Origin: Anseranas semipalmata
Taxonomy: Eukaryota > Chordata > Aves > Anseriformes > Anseranatidae
Direction: 5' to 3'
Assembly: GCA_013399115.1 (NCBI GenBank)
Contig: VXAA01003985.1
Span: 349,821 to 413,820, forward strand
DNA length: 64,000 nucleotides
A program made the translations under genes and the position numbers. A model generated the notes under the pieces. That model was not told where the DNA came from, did not search any database, and worked only from the letters and a program-made list of their open reading frames with translations. The number at the start of each line of letters is the position of its first letter. Position 1 is the first letter of the stretch. Positions 51,301 to 62,600 of the stretch are shown here, piece by piece.

Positions 51301-51813
51301 ACACAAGCAGCTTCTTCTTCAATCTGATGCATAAATGCCTCTGTTAAGCTTGATGGAATAAACCAAGTTTTTTGAGTCATCCTGGACACGTTTAGACACC
51401 AATGAAGGAAACGATAGTACACAGACCTGAACAAAAACATAGCTTTTGTTTTACAGAATGGTTCAAGAAAAATAGAGCTTGAAAAAAGAAAGTTCAAAAA
51501 AAAAAAGTTGTTGAAAAATGGGAAAAAGTAAGGAATCAAAACATTCAAATAACATCAGAATTGCATTGAAAGTTATATTACTAACTTTAACCTGAATTAG
51601 CTCCTTCTACAAATGCAAGGAAGTTCTCCTGTCAAGGCTCTATCCTCTCCTTTATTTCTCACTGTTTTTAAAACAGTGGATGAAATTCAGCCACACATTT
51701 CAAATCTCAGTAAAGAAGCTGAGATATTCACTGTCAAATAACATACATATAGCTGTATTATTTACCATCTGGAAAACATGCACCAGATAAGGCTGAAAAA
51801 AAGAACTTTCACT
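45383..51813. other. Unique AT-rich noncoding DNA
   Basis: No gene is supported. The part at about 46960-47420 is unusually regular AT-rich sequence with many homeodomain-type cores (ATTA/TAAT) and no simple repeats, which is the general appearance of conserved noncoding DNA, though this cannot be judged without alignment. A-runs lie at 46132-46146 and 46624-46640. Confidence 0.5.
46400..46640 (+). mobile_element. Possible retroposed transcript end (AATAAA plus poly(A))
   Basis: A stretch of about 190 bases, richer in G and C than its neighbours, is followed by AATAAA (46593-46598), an AAT microsatellite and a run of 17 A (46624-46640) beginning 26 bases after the signal. This order is what a reverse-transcribed, inserted mRNA or small retroposon leaves behind. 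No target-site duplication could be made out by eye and the body has no recognisable parent, so simple slippage at an AAT repeat is an alternative. Confidence 0.25.
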
Positions 51814-51875
51814 GGAGCAAGATGACCAACTCCATAACTGCTTGAGGTCCCTTCCAGCGCTGTGTTTCTGTGATT
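51814..51875 (+). mobile_element. Eroded CR1 3' tail, plus orientation
   Basis: The end 'gaggtcccttccagcgctgt' followed by 'gtttctgtgatt' is the CR1 tail pattern. Upstream, 'ggagcaagatgaccaactcc' corresponds to the usual 'ggactagatgatc' segment with several changes. Only the last 60 bases can be recognised. Confidence 0.75.
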
Positions 51876-52074
51876 GCATATGGTCATGCACTACGTGCAT
51901 AATTTTCACAAAACTTTATTATCTAAGCCTGTCATTACAGCTTTTGTTTGGGGCTGTAGCTGCTGAAAGGTTTCGAGGTAGCATTAGGGGTTAAGTTCTC
52001 TGTTACGTGCATGGTAGTCTTGCTCCACTTAAGGAAAACAATAATTAACTCCAGAGTGATTTCTATGCCACTGT

Positions 52075-52395
52075 CTGGGTGCTGTTGGGGCCTGGGGCTC
52101 CATGGGAATGGCAGGGCAGGGCACCACAGCCAGGGCCTATCCCTCTGCCCCAGGCAGGAGCTGGGTAGCTGGGGGCACTGGGGCAGCTCCAGACCCAGGC
52201 TTCGAGCCTCTCCCTGGGGACTGGGCCAGGCCGAGGCCAGGCCGGGACGTGGGCCTGCAGGGCTGTGGAGAGCTGGAGACCGGCCTTGCTACAGGCTCTG
52301 CGGGCTTAAATCGTGTCCTGGGTAATGGGTAGGGTTGGGGGAGACCCAGGGGAGTGGGCAGGGACTGTCAGCGCTGTTGGTGCCCTCCAGGACAT
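52075..52395. other. GC-rich, CpG-poor island of about 320 bp
   Basis: Roughly two thirds of the bases are G or C, against well under half in the surrounding DNA, with sharp edges. G exceeds C on the plus strand (gggcctggggctcc, gctgggggcactgggg). I count only about eight CpG, far fewer than base composition predicts, so it does not look like an unmethylated promoter CpG island. The two overlapping plus-strand frames (52011-52332) follow from lack of AT-rich stop codons and show no recognisable domain. Options are an old GC-rich transposable element or LTR, a decayed minisatellite, or a conserved element. Confidence 0.7.
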
Positions 52396-55300
52396 GACAA
52401 ACCCTGATAAAGCAAGCAGAGCTACAAAACAGCTGAGCTTTGAGAATGCATTGCATTTTTTATAAACATGCTAAATGTCTCCAGTATCACCAGATGCTTT
52501 TTTATATTTCTTTGTTGCCTTTAGACTACTTGCTTTTTCCTTCACTGTGGAACCAGCTGGATGTCAGCCCCCTTTTCAGCCTTACTTCTGCCTATGCTCT
52601 TGTTCGGTTTCTTCCTCTTTCCCTTGCACATCCTCACAATCTCAGGTTAAGAGCTGCATGGAGGAAGCCACTGGCTGTGCACAAGATGTTATTTCGGTTT
52701 TATGCGCTAGTAAGAGACAACATTGCATACAAGCTGGTACTAATCCTGGCACCCTACATCCCTCCTCCTAGAGAAGCAGAATAATAAAAAGTAGAGATGA
52801 CAGAAATCCTGAGAGATTACTTAGGCCATATCAGTATCCCAAGATTGAATCAGTGACACCCAAACCATCATCATGACACAGCTGTGATTTGCAGGCCAGA
52901 GATCATTAATCGCATACATCTTCATTCTTCAAGAGAAAAGAGATATTATCTGCACATATGCGTCCAGAGTCCAACCTGTACCTAAGAGTATGAAGAAAGC
53001 TGAAAGTTCAAAGAAAGATGTGAAAATATACAAGCTCTCAATAACAAAAAGGTTTTGCTACAAGTCCTCAGATTCACCAAAAACAAATAAAGTCCAAACC
53101 TTAAACATGTTGTCTTTATCTATGTAAATGTTAGATAACCACCCTGTAACACACCATTATGTTTATTGTAATGGATGAGGTGCTTAAGAGAGCAAAATAT
53201 ATTCCACCATCTGTCTCTGGTACTTTAATAGGTAGAGCACAAAAAGGCTGTCAGGAAACAAGGAGTCTTCCAGAGAAAATCTGAGACATTCGAATAGCAA
53301 TAATCTAAGTGGGATTTTTGTCTTTCTAAAGTTTCGGTCTTAAAGGGAAGGAACACAATGGGAGCCAGACAAGACACCTTGGAAGAGTATTTCAAAATGC
53401 TCCTGAAGACCAAGTAGTGGTAGATTCAAAGCCTGCAAGAGACCCACTGTATTTTCCTTAGAGTGGAAAGTTGCCAAGGTGTTTGCGACTCACTTTACCA
53501 TGTCAGGTGACAACTGCTCACATGAGTCAAGGTACACACTTGTTTAAATGCTTGTAGAATCACAGCTTTGAATTATAAAAATGCAACTAAATATCAGCAA
53601 AATTGAATTTACTTTGATGATAATTAACTTGACATTTCTTCCAGCATGGAAAGAAGTATGCCAATCTTGCAGTAAAGGCAGCAGTCTCAGCCACTTGAGT
53701 TTTATCGTTCAACAGAATATAGTCTTCCCATGGGATCTGCTTACAATTCATAAAGCTTATAAAAAGACAGCTGCAAGACTCTGTCATTAAATTATATGTA
53801 TTCCTTCTTTATAACCTCTTTGATTTAATGTCTAAGAAAATCTAGATTAAAGTTAGGCAGTTCATGTAGCAGGACACGATCTATGCTATCTAATGCAGAT
53901 CTAATGCATCTAACTCATCTCACCAAGTCCTAAAGTTTTTGTTGCCTATCATACCTCATTTTATGCTTAGGTAGTAAATCCTTTGATGAGAAATCATTAT
54001 TTGTTTTTGCTTGTAGAGTATGTAGAAAGGTGGAATTCTAGTATGTGATAGAATCCTGTATAGGTCAGGAAATAGCAAATAATGAAAATAACAATATCTG
54101 ATTTACTGTGTAGATCTCTCCAAGTCATTTTCTCCATATAATTTTCATTCAGTAGCACAGTGCTCTTTGGCTTCTGAACACTAGAATATGTTTTATATTT
54201 TATTTTAAACAAACTTTATTCAGAGATTATTTATTTAGTGTTTGTATACATACTTGAGCAGCAAAACACAATGGCTATCCTAAGTATTATTCATAGTCTT
54301 TTATCGTGACTTTTTATTTCATTGTTCTAAGACTTGCGCACTGTCAATACAATAAATTTGTTCTTGACTGTTTCTATTTACTATCTGAACTTCGTGGGAT
54401 GTAGCTAAATCCATGAGTGCGAATATTAATATTTTCTCAAATACTTAGATAGAAAACAACTCCAAAAAGGGAAGTATCTGGGGACACCATTCACATGCAT
54501 CCCTCAGACAAGGGCTACCACTGTCTATGATCCAAGGCCCCATTTGGTGCAGTATAGTTGTGTGACTTTTGGTCAGTCTGCTGAGAAAACTGCTGAGATG
54601 ATATAAAGTAAGTAAACAAAAAGTCATGTGAGGTAAGAAAAGTACAAAAACAGAAAAGGTCTAAGTGTGGATAAGGGGACAGTTAGCAGCATGAGGACTC
54701 AAGAAGAAAAATGCTGATACTAGAAGGTCTAAAAGCCTAAAACAATGAGGAATCAGAAGATGGCATCTCAGAAACACCAAGGCTCAGCTCAATCTAAGGA
54801 GCAAAGACAGTTGACCCCTCCTCACCTGATCTACAAATGCCTGTCCAGCAAGGACTTGTCAGATGTCTCATCAGAGTGATGATCATATAATGCTCAGTCC
54901 AGTAATATTAACCCTTTGCCTACCACCTCGCTAGTCTTTGCTATGCAGTGTGTGCTTACCAATAAATAATTGCTCTGTAGTCTTTAGCTGTGCGAATTCT
55001 ATGCTTCTTGCTCACAGTAAAATGAGCAAAAAGAATTAAAGTTGCCACAGCAGAGTGAATCAGAGAAAGGGGGTTATAAATACCATAGTTTGCTTAAGAA
55101 AATTATTATTATTATTATGGTTGCAGTACCATAAGCCTATTATGTTCTGAAGGCATTTTCATACACAAAATACTGCCAAGAGCCTTTATATTCACAGTGA
55201 AGTGATTATTACGAAATATGTAGTCTCCTGGAGTCATTGTGCTGGTATACATTCCATATAGAATCCATGCACAGAAAGTTTCATATGGACAAATTATGTG

Positions 55301-55428
55301 AATGTAAGCTTGACATATGAATGTATAAGAAGAAATAGGCTTTTCATATTAGAAAAAATAACACAGTTGAAATTGAACTCAGAGGGTGGCCTGCACAGTA
55401 TTGAGTGGAAGTTTTGTAATCAGCTTCA
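52396..55428. other. Unique AT-rich noncoding DNA
   Basis: No gene or known transposable element is recognised. Two overlapping plus-strand frames at 52440-52784 lie directly downstream of the GC-rich island and carry no recognisable domain. An ATT microsatellite of about six units lies at 55101-55118. Confidence 0.55.
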
Positions 55429-55974
55429 GTGGTAATGCCTATATTGCCTTTGACATGTCCAAATTCAGTCTTAAATTTATCAAGACAAGTGATCTGCGCC
55501 AGCAATATCCATCGTGTAAGCTGCCATTACCTTCAGGCTGAAGACACTAGAACTACACTGTACAAGACAGTTCTTCTAATGTGCCACCCACAACAGTGCA
55601 GTATGAAATACATTCCCTGGCTAACTCCTGTGCCCCATTCTCACAAGACTCTCCAAACACAATCTATTAGAGGGGCTCCATCTCATCATTACAGTTTCAG
55701 TGCTGAATTTGTTTGCATGAGCTTTCTACCAGCAGCTGCTCTGACAGTAAGTGATCTGAAGCTCTCCAGCAGAGGAGACATCAAGCCTATTTCTTTCTCT
55801 GTGATGAAGCCAAGTACAACAAAGTCTCTCATAGCTTCCTGGCACAGGATGGCACTACATGCATTACAGCTAAGAGGATGTCTATCCTTCAGTACATTTT
55901 ATGGGAGACAAGAGAAAGTGAGAATTACCATCCCGCCTTCTGTGGAATCTGCAACAATGGCACACAATCTTTAA
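55429..55974 (+). other. Longest open frame in the window (181 codons), unidentified
   Basis: An ATG-initiated frame of 181 codons ends at 55974. It is the longest in the window and sits in sequence of about 45 percent G+C, higher than the surroundings. The predicted peptide is rich in Ser, Leu, His and Thr, with no signal peptide, no clear membrane segment and no motif that I recognise. Open frames also run on the opposite strand through the same block, so the coding strand, if any, is undecided. A decayed pseudogene or an old transposable-element fragment is more likely than a living single-exon gene. Chance remains possible. Confidence 0.15.
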
Positions 55975-58224
55975 AATCCTGTTCCAGCTCCCGAGAAAGC
56001 AGTCTCCACTCACTGGACCCTGGCCTTTTCACTCAGACTCGTGTGGAAAAATGCATCATCATGTCACAGAAATAGGCATCATTGTCAGCAGATCTTCCAT
56101 CCCTATACATGTGTGTCAAAGATGATAATAATCTCTGAAGCTTTATTCCAAATCACTCCGCAGCTGGCTGCCAAAAGGCGGTGTTCACCTTCTAATCCAC
56201 TGCCCACTGAAGGCATCTATTGAAACTTTCAGTATCACAGCACTCATGCCAACATCTTCAAGCTTATCTGCCTCCTTGATTTTGTCCTGACCAGTTAAGA
56301 ATTTACATCACAGGTGATGTGTCTACTCCAACCATCGCTTGCCTCCAACTGCCACTGACTTTTCAAGCAGGCCGTGAAATTCTGGAGAGGGGCAGTGTTG
56401 TACATGCTTAGCTGGCTAATCATGCTGTAATTAAATTTGCACTATCACCTGGAAAACAGAATCTTGACAGGAGAGTATCACATTTTGCTCTCAGCTCAGA
56501 AATTGTCCAGGGACCCTGACAAGCTCTTCCATCACAGCTGGGGTGTCTAGTACATCCCTGTCTTTCAGCTGATAGATGCGGAAACACAATCTGAGATGCC
56601 TGGGTGGCCCAGCTTCAGCACAAGTTGTGGTCTGTGGCGGTAGAGTGGTAGTTTGAGATGATCTTCCCCCATTCACAACACTTTGAAGCTCTTTTCATCA
56701 TCACATTTATTCCAATTATAATGGCTAGGAAGTACTAAACAATTTGTCTGCCATTTTGGTGCTTAGACCCTTGTCTAATGCATGTCACTTGCCTAAGCCC
56801 ACACTGGGAACACAACTTTAACAACAGATAATATTCTCAAATGAATTTGCTGAATAAAAGGGGAATAAGACAGTCTCATACAAACTTGTAGAAGTTCTCT
56901 AAATAATACATAACATATGGATTCAGAAACCATACATTTTTTCTCTCCTGATAAAATGGCACAAATGTGTATGTCCCTTTTCTCAGAGAGATAAAAGCAC
57001 ATTTTGTCTGATAGAACTGCTTGCATACCAAAGTAACATTCACTGTGAGCAAGGGATGTAAAACTAGCCACACATAAATATCCGGTATTTACAAGCTACC
57101 AGAATTTCACAACTGTATCTAACAAGGCCTGCACTTCCAAGCCATTTTTTTTGGTGCTGAAATAGCTGGGTTAATACAGTAAAGAAAAGAACATCTGGGC
57201 TTAAAATTCACATTAGCCTATTCTCAGCATCACCATGAATGTTTATATACCCAGCATCTCATACATATGCAGACAAATTCAAAATTAAAGCACTGCAAAA
57301 TGCTTTCTGTGCCTTTGCTTAAAAGGCTGCAGACTGTGAAAAGAGCCCAGTATACACAAAAAAAATGCTGGGAAATGTGGACTGGACTTAGTCATAGGTA
57401 AAATCTATCTCATTATGTATATGGAAAAAAGTTCTCTTAATGAACAGAAATCATTCATAGTTAATGTATTTTAAATGACACCATCATTTTTGGAAGCATT
57501 AATTATGAACTGTAATATATAATTATAGAAATCAGTTGGCACTAATGTGTCTATAAGAGGGAACAGACATGTTTTAGAATTAGTATCTTCTACAAACTTA
57601 CTTTCCATCAAAAATAAAACTATGTTTCCAACTCACAAACATTTGGACATACTGTGTAGGTCTTGGTTTGGAAAGATATGAAATGCATTATACATCCACA
57701 GTGCAAGTCTAACCTATAAGTTAGTTAATGAAATCCAATCAGAAATAGGGCCAAACACAGGAATACTTTAGATCAGAGAGTAATTACTTCTGTACCTTTC
57801 TTCCCTTTAAAAAGGAAAAAAAAAAAAGAATTTGTAGTCACTTTACCTCTAAACATGAAGGAGTCAGTAGCATCATTGAATCCTGTTTGCAATAAATTAT
57901 CAGTCTGGTACAAAACAATCAAAATAATGCTAATAGTCAAAGAAGATAAATTTTCCCCAGATACTTTAATCATCAGAGTACTCTCTGCCATTAGAAATGG
58001 CAAAAAGATTAAGTTTATGATATTAACCACTTTTTTGGGCTTGACACAATCTTGTTGACTTTAAGATTCTAACTTAAAAATATCCCCCAGTTACGTCCAC
58101 ATCAATAGTTAGTGCTGTAGCATCACAAAGGTGTTTTCAAACCTTTTACTTGATGAATTCGTTTTTCTCTAGATGACAGTGCTATTCTGGAGAGGAATTT
58201 CCAGCAAGTACGTAAGTGTTTTCT
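55975..58224. other. ORF-rich block to about 56.68 kb, then unique AT-rich DNA
   Basis: The part up to about 56680 continues the GC-richer composition of the preceding frame and has a minus-strand frame at 56491-56676 ending in TGA, plus several shorter minus-strand open stretches in different frames. The part after 56700 returns to ordinary AT-rich sequence with no recognised feature except a run of 12 A at 57816-57827. Confidence 0.45.
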
Positions 58225-58297
58225 TATTATATATATATAAATAAAATTATATAAATAAATATAAATATTATACATATATATATATATATATATATAA
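58225..58297 (+). repeat. AT-rich microsatellite
   Basis: Runs of (AT)n are broken by ATAAATA units in the middle and end in a longer (TA)n run. It is largely self-complementary and probably variable in length. It produces an artefactual isoleucine/tyrosine-rich minus-strand frame at 58123-58371. Confidence 0.92.
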
Positions 58298-59299
58298 AAG
58301 AAAGGAAGACAGAAGACTTTTAAGTTCATTTGGGGGACTGAGTAATAACTGCCACTAACCTGAGTGCTCAAAAATGTGGGAAAAATTCACAGTATGTACC
58401 TGAAATTTTAAACTGAAAAAACATATGCTGCTCTTTAACATAGCTAGAAGTGAAATAATTTCATCTTGTTAAGCATAAAAGTAATCAGCTCTAATGCACT
58501 TTATTTATCAGACCCTATTTTCCAGCCCACTGGATAATACCGAATCCTCTGATCAGGCCAAAATTTTCAAGGTGAAACTCTTGGAGCTTCAAAGACCCTC
58601 CACAGATGGGTCCCTCCCATCTGCTGTCAGCCTGCTCTCCGATTTGATATTCAAGCCCTCTTTGTTTGCAAGCCTGAAGAGCATTTTGACTGTGATAGTA
58701 TGTGGTAGGTCTTCAAGAAACACGTTGAGACTCCAGAAATGGAGCACATTAATTCCTGGCACATTTGGGCATGCAGTGGCTCTAAATGTAAAACAGACAA
58801 AGGCTTTTGACAGTCCATCTCCCCTGACGCAAAGCTTCAGACAAATAACGTTTTATTGTAATATAAAAAGAACACGTTACTGAAGAAGAAAAGGGGTTAT
58901 AGCATGAAACAAACTTTTCTCATTCTTTGAAAACTACGGAGTGCCACTTACTTCACCACATGGTGCAAGAGGAGTAAGAGGAACACAAAATGAGCTGGAA
59001 AAAATCCCCCTTTCAAGAGGGAAGGAGGAACTCTATCTCAACTTGGATGGGAAATGAAAGCATCTCTGCCCAAGCTTTCTTTTGCACTTGGCTCTGAGGA
59101 CAGTGATATGGGGGAGCCAACAGAAGAAAACTAAACTGACACACCTTCTATCTTGCTTGTCTCTCAATTATAAATTTCCAGATGTAGAAACAGCTGTGAC
59201 TGGCCTCCAAACTCACAATATTAGATGGAGGAAAAGCACAAAGACATAGTTGAATGTGCTAGCAGGTTTCAAGGCATTGCACCACTAGCAAGTAATCCA
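58298..59299. other. Noncoding DNA with one unidentified 129-codon frame
   Basis: A plus-strand ATG frame at 58494-58883 has 129 codons but no recognisable domain. It has no clear splice sites, and a low-complexity-free serine- and leucine-rich composition typical of chance frames. The last 150 bases may already belong to the 5' part of the LTR that follows, but I could not confirm it. Confidence 0.4.
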
Positions 59300-59697
59300 G
59301 GGGTAGGCAAGATGCTGGGAGGAGACACAGCCAGGACAGCTGACCCAAACTGGTAGAAGAGATATTCTATACAAGATAATGTCTTGTCAGCAATAAAAAT
59401 GGGGTAGTGGAAGAGGAAGAGGTTGGCTGGGAGGTTGTCTTTCAAAGGTGGTCACTGCTTGGAGGCTGGCTGGGCATAAGTCTGTATGTGGGAGGTGGTA
59501 AGTTATTGCCTTAGCATGGCTTGCCTTTTTCTTTTTTTAACCTCTTTCCTTCACTTATTAAACTATCTTTACCTCAACCCATGAGTTTTCTCAGGTTTGC
59601 TATTCCTATTCTCTCCCCTGTCCTGCTGGAAAGGTGAGGGGGAATTGAGCAAGCAGCTATGTGGGTGCTTAGTTGCTGGCCAGGGCCAACTCACCAT
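59300..59697 (+). mobile_element. Solo LTR of an avian endogenous retrovirus (ERVL-like), plus orientation
   Basis: The order of landmarks fits a widespread neoavian LTR: 'gacagctgacccaaactgg' (59335-59353), 'gatattctatacaagataat' (usual form has a dyad-like ATGACGTCAT-type site here), a TATA-like 'caataaaaat' at 59391-59400, a G-rich stretch with 'ggctgggcataagtctg', a pyrimidine-rich tract, the variant poly(A) signal ATTAAA at 59557-59562, 'ctatctttacctcaaccca', 'tgagttttctcaggtttgct' and a 3' end with 'ctctcccctgtcctgctgga' and 'gccagggccaactcacca'. TATA before poly(A) signal gives the plus orientation. No internal retroviral genes lie on either side, so it is a solo LTR produced by LTR-LTR recombination, or a truncated one. 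It has many substitutions, including a damaged TATA region, so it is old. The 5' boundary is uncertain and may lie further left. Confidence 0.85.
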
Positions 59698-62600
59698 ATA
59701 TAACCTTATAAAAAATTTGTCTGTGCTTCAAGATGCAACTCTTCCTTGAAAATGATATTCAAGGTGCTTCTACAAAGACCTAATTGCAATATTTACTCCA
59801 GCTACTTTCTGCTCTCTCTTTAATTGCACAGGAGAGGAACATATGAACGCTAATACTATGACACAATTTTTGATATGTAATTTGCCTCCAGTTATTAATA
59901 CTTTTTCCCAGCATTTTAAAATAATTTCAGACCTGTGTCACTTATTATAAGATCCATTTTTTCCTATAAATAGTGTTAAACAGTGGACTCTCCTTTGAAC
60001 CTTTGAAAAAAAAATCACTGGTGACTCAAAAATACCACATCAAGGAGAAAATGGCATTCCAGTGGCAAAGAAGAAATCAGCACTAGTTACTGCCTAGTCT
60101 TTCACAGGCTACAGTTTCAGTAACTAATGTGGCAAATAAAAAACTCCTTGTTTACAGGAAATTACTTGTCTTCTTAGGATTTTTTTAATTAGAAGTGAAA
60201 ATAGCAGAGGCAATTCACATGTATTCATATATTTACACAAATCATTTTCTATTGATCAAATGGATCAATAAAAAATATTTAAGCACAGGATTTATTGTAT
60301 GTTTGATTTACTACATAGTCATCATTCATAGCTTAAATATCTGGCATGGTCTAGAATCTCATTGACATTTGACATTGATATGTTAAACAATGTTTGCATA
60401 ACAGTAAATGCTGTGCGATTTCATTTCTATTTGTTATGAATTAAAGTGGAAGATATGTAATAACTTTTTATTCCTTTTGTCCCAAACTATTCCTCCTCTT
60501 TTCAAGTTAGCAAATTTTCTGCCCAAAAGCTATCTTCCAAGTTCCCCAACTATGAGGTGTAAGAATTTTCCAGAGTACGCACTGTAAAATGAGATAAAGA
60601 TTACACTGCAAAAATGACCTAGCAGAAAAAGTTCAACTATCCCAGACCAAACTGGTGTCCTGGGCTTCAGCCACTTATTCTCACATAGAAAACTGAATAC
60701 ACTGGATTCTCACCATTATCTAATTTATTTTACAAAAGCTATCCTGACCAATTTGCACTGCTGATCTGGTTTTATAAATTCACTATCTTTTTTTTTTTCC
60801 TGATTTTCCCAAAGAGGTCAAAGTTTTTTTCCAACACCTCCCACCTCTCCCACACTCATTACAATAAAGGCAACAGAGTAGATTGTATAGGTCTGTAAAA
60901 TCCACGTTATCCCTTTTTATTGGCTGTGTGTCTTTTCACTGTTACCTGATTCAATCATTCATAGTAGAGTCCTCTGACAAGAACCCTGATATCACCTAAG
61001 CTTAATCACTCAAGAAAATATCCAACAACGTAAGGTCACCAGGAACACAGATAATTAAGTGCATTAAAGTGTTTTTCCAACATAAGCCATACTCAAGCCA
61101 GAACATCCATCTTTGTAATAATAACAATAATTTTTTAAAAAAGTACTTTCCCAAATTAAAAAAAAAAAAGAAGTCTAAATTTTTAAGGCAAAGATTAAGG
61201 TTTAAGAAAAAGCAGAATTAGGAAAGAGTCACAAACTTTTACTTTCTTCAAACAAAATGCAGGCAATTTAAGCGGGCTTACCCATTTTTTCCTCGCACTC
61301 TGCTCTGAAAAGTAATGAGCATGATTTAAACCTGTCCCTGCAATACTTGCTCATATAAAGAAATAAATATGAGCTTCTTTCCTTGAACTTTTAATGAGTT
61401 GTACACCATGTTGAGTTTTGTTTCATTGTTGTTTATTTTCTTCCTTTAATGCAAAATGAACAATCGGTTGCTGAAAACGTAATGAATATTGTTTTCAAGT
61501 GTGCAGTTCTACAACATGAGAAGACCATGGAAAAGTTTTCAATAAGTTTTGTCTGTACTGGAAAGGCAGCAGAGATGCACAGGAAAGAAGCTGAATGTAA
61601 ACAAACTATTCATGGTAATTTGACAAGACTATGTTATCAGTTTCAATACATAAAGCAATAGCATCCACTCTGCTAAAAATTCTTCATCTAAATGCATCTG
61701 ATTTTGATAGTCATAATGCTTATTTACTATATTTTTCCACCATTTACTATTTATAGGACTCAAGGGCAACTACAGAAAAGAGCTAGCCTAAAGGAGCCTT
61801 GCTTTTAAGAAAATATTAACTTTTCCATTACAATTTTTTGAGTTCCTTTTAAAAACACAGCTCAGACCCCCTTCCTGCTTTGGCCATTTCCACATCAGCT
61901 GCCTACTGTTACATACCAGCATGCCCAGACATGGAAGCATTGGAATGACTGACAGCAGCCACTACCCTGAAAAACACTGATTCAGGAAAGCAGGGAGCCT
62001 CAAGGTAGGTCTATATGGAAAGAAAAGGGTTGAAGAAGAGACTTAGTAAATATTCAGTATTTCATTGTTTGTAATTCTTGAAAAAAAAAAAATCTTTTTG
62101 TTTCTAGCTAGATCTCTGCAAAAATAGTCCTTAAATCTATCTCCAGTTTGCCATCAGTTTTTGTTGTTGTTGTTGTTTTTAGTCTGTCTAGAAAAGATTT
62201 ACTGCTCAGACAGTCTTATTAGAAACTCGGAGCTCATGAAGCCTCATTAGACTGCAGAACAGGGAGCCTGGTATCTTAAACTATTCCATCTACATCTGCC
62301 ACAATTCATACACTTCTGTATAACTGATTTTCAGACTGAAATTAGAAGGATTTAGAAACACTTTTTACCTTGACTTGCTTGTTACCAAAGTTAATGGTAA
62401 ATTTCTTATTGATTTTAATAGCTGTGGGTTCAGCTTCATGCAAACTGCTAAAAAATCCACTCTGCTTTCTGAAAGAAAAGCATTTGTTTATGAGAACTAC
62501 ACTGTAAATATAATTCCTGATGTAAATCAAATCATAATTTGATATACAATTCATTATTGCTGTGAACATAAATAATGCTGGGCTTGCATAGGTATTTTGA

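Noticed and set aside
52011..52332. Two overlapping Gly/Pro/Arg-rich plus-strand frames
   Set aside because: Long frames are expected in GC-rich DNA because stop codons are AT-rich; no domain or start context supports them.
58123..58371. Tyrosine/isoleucine-rich minus-strand frame
   Set aside because: It is the translation of the AT microsatellite.
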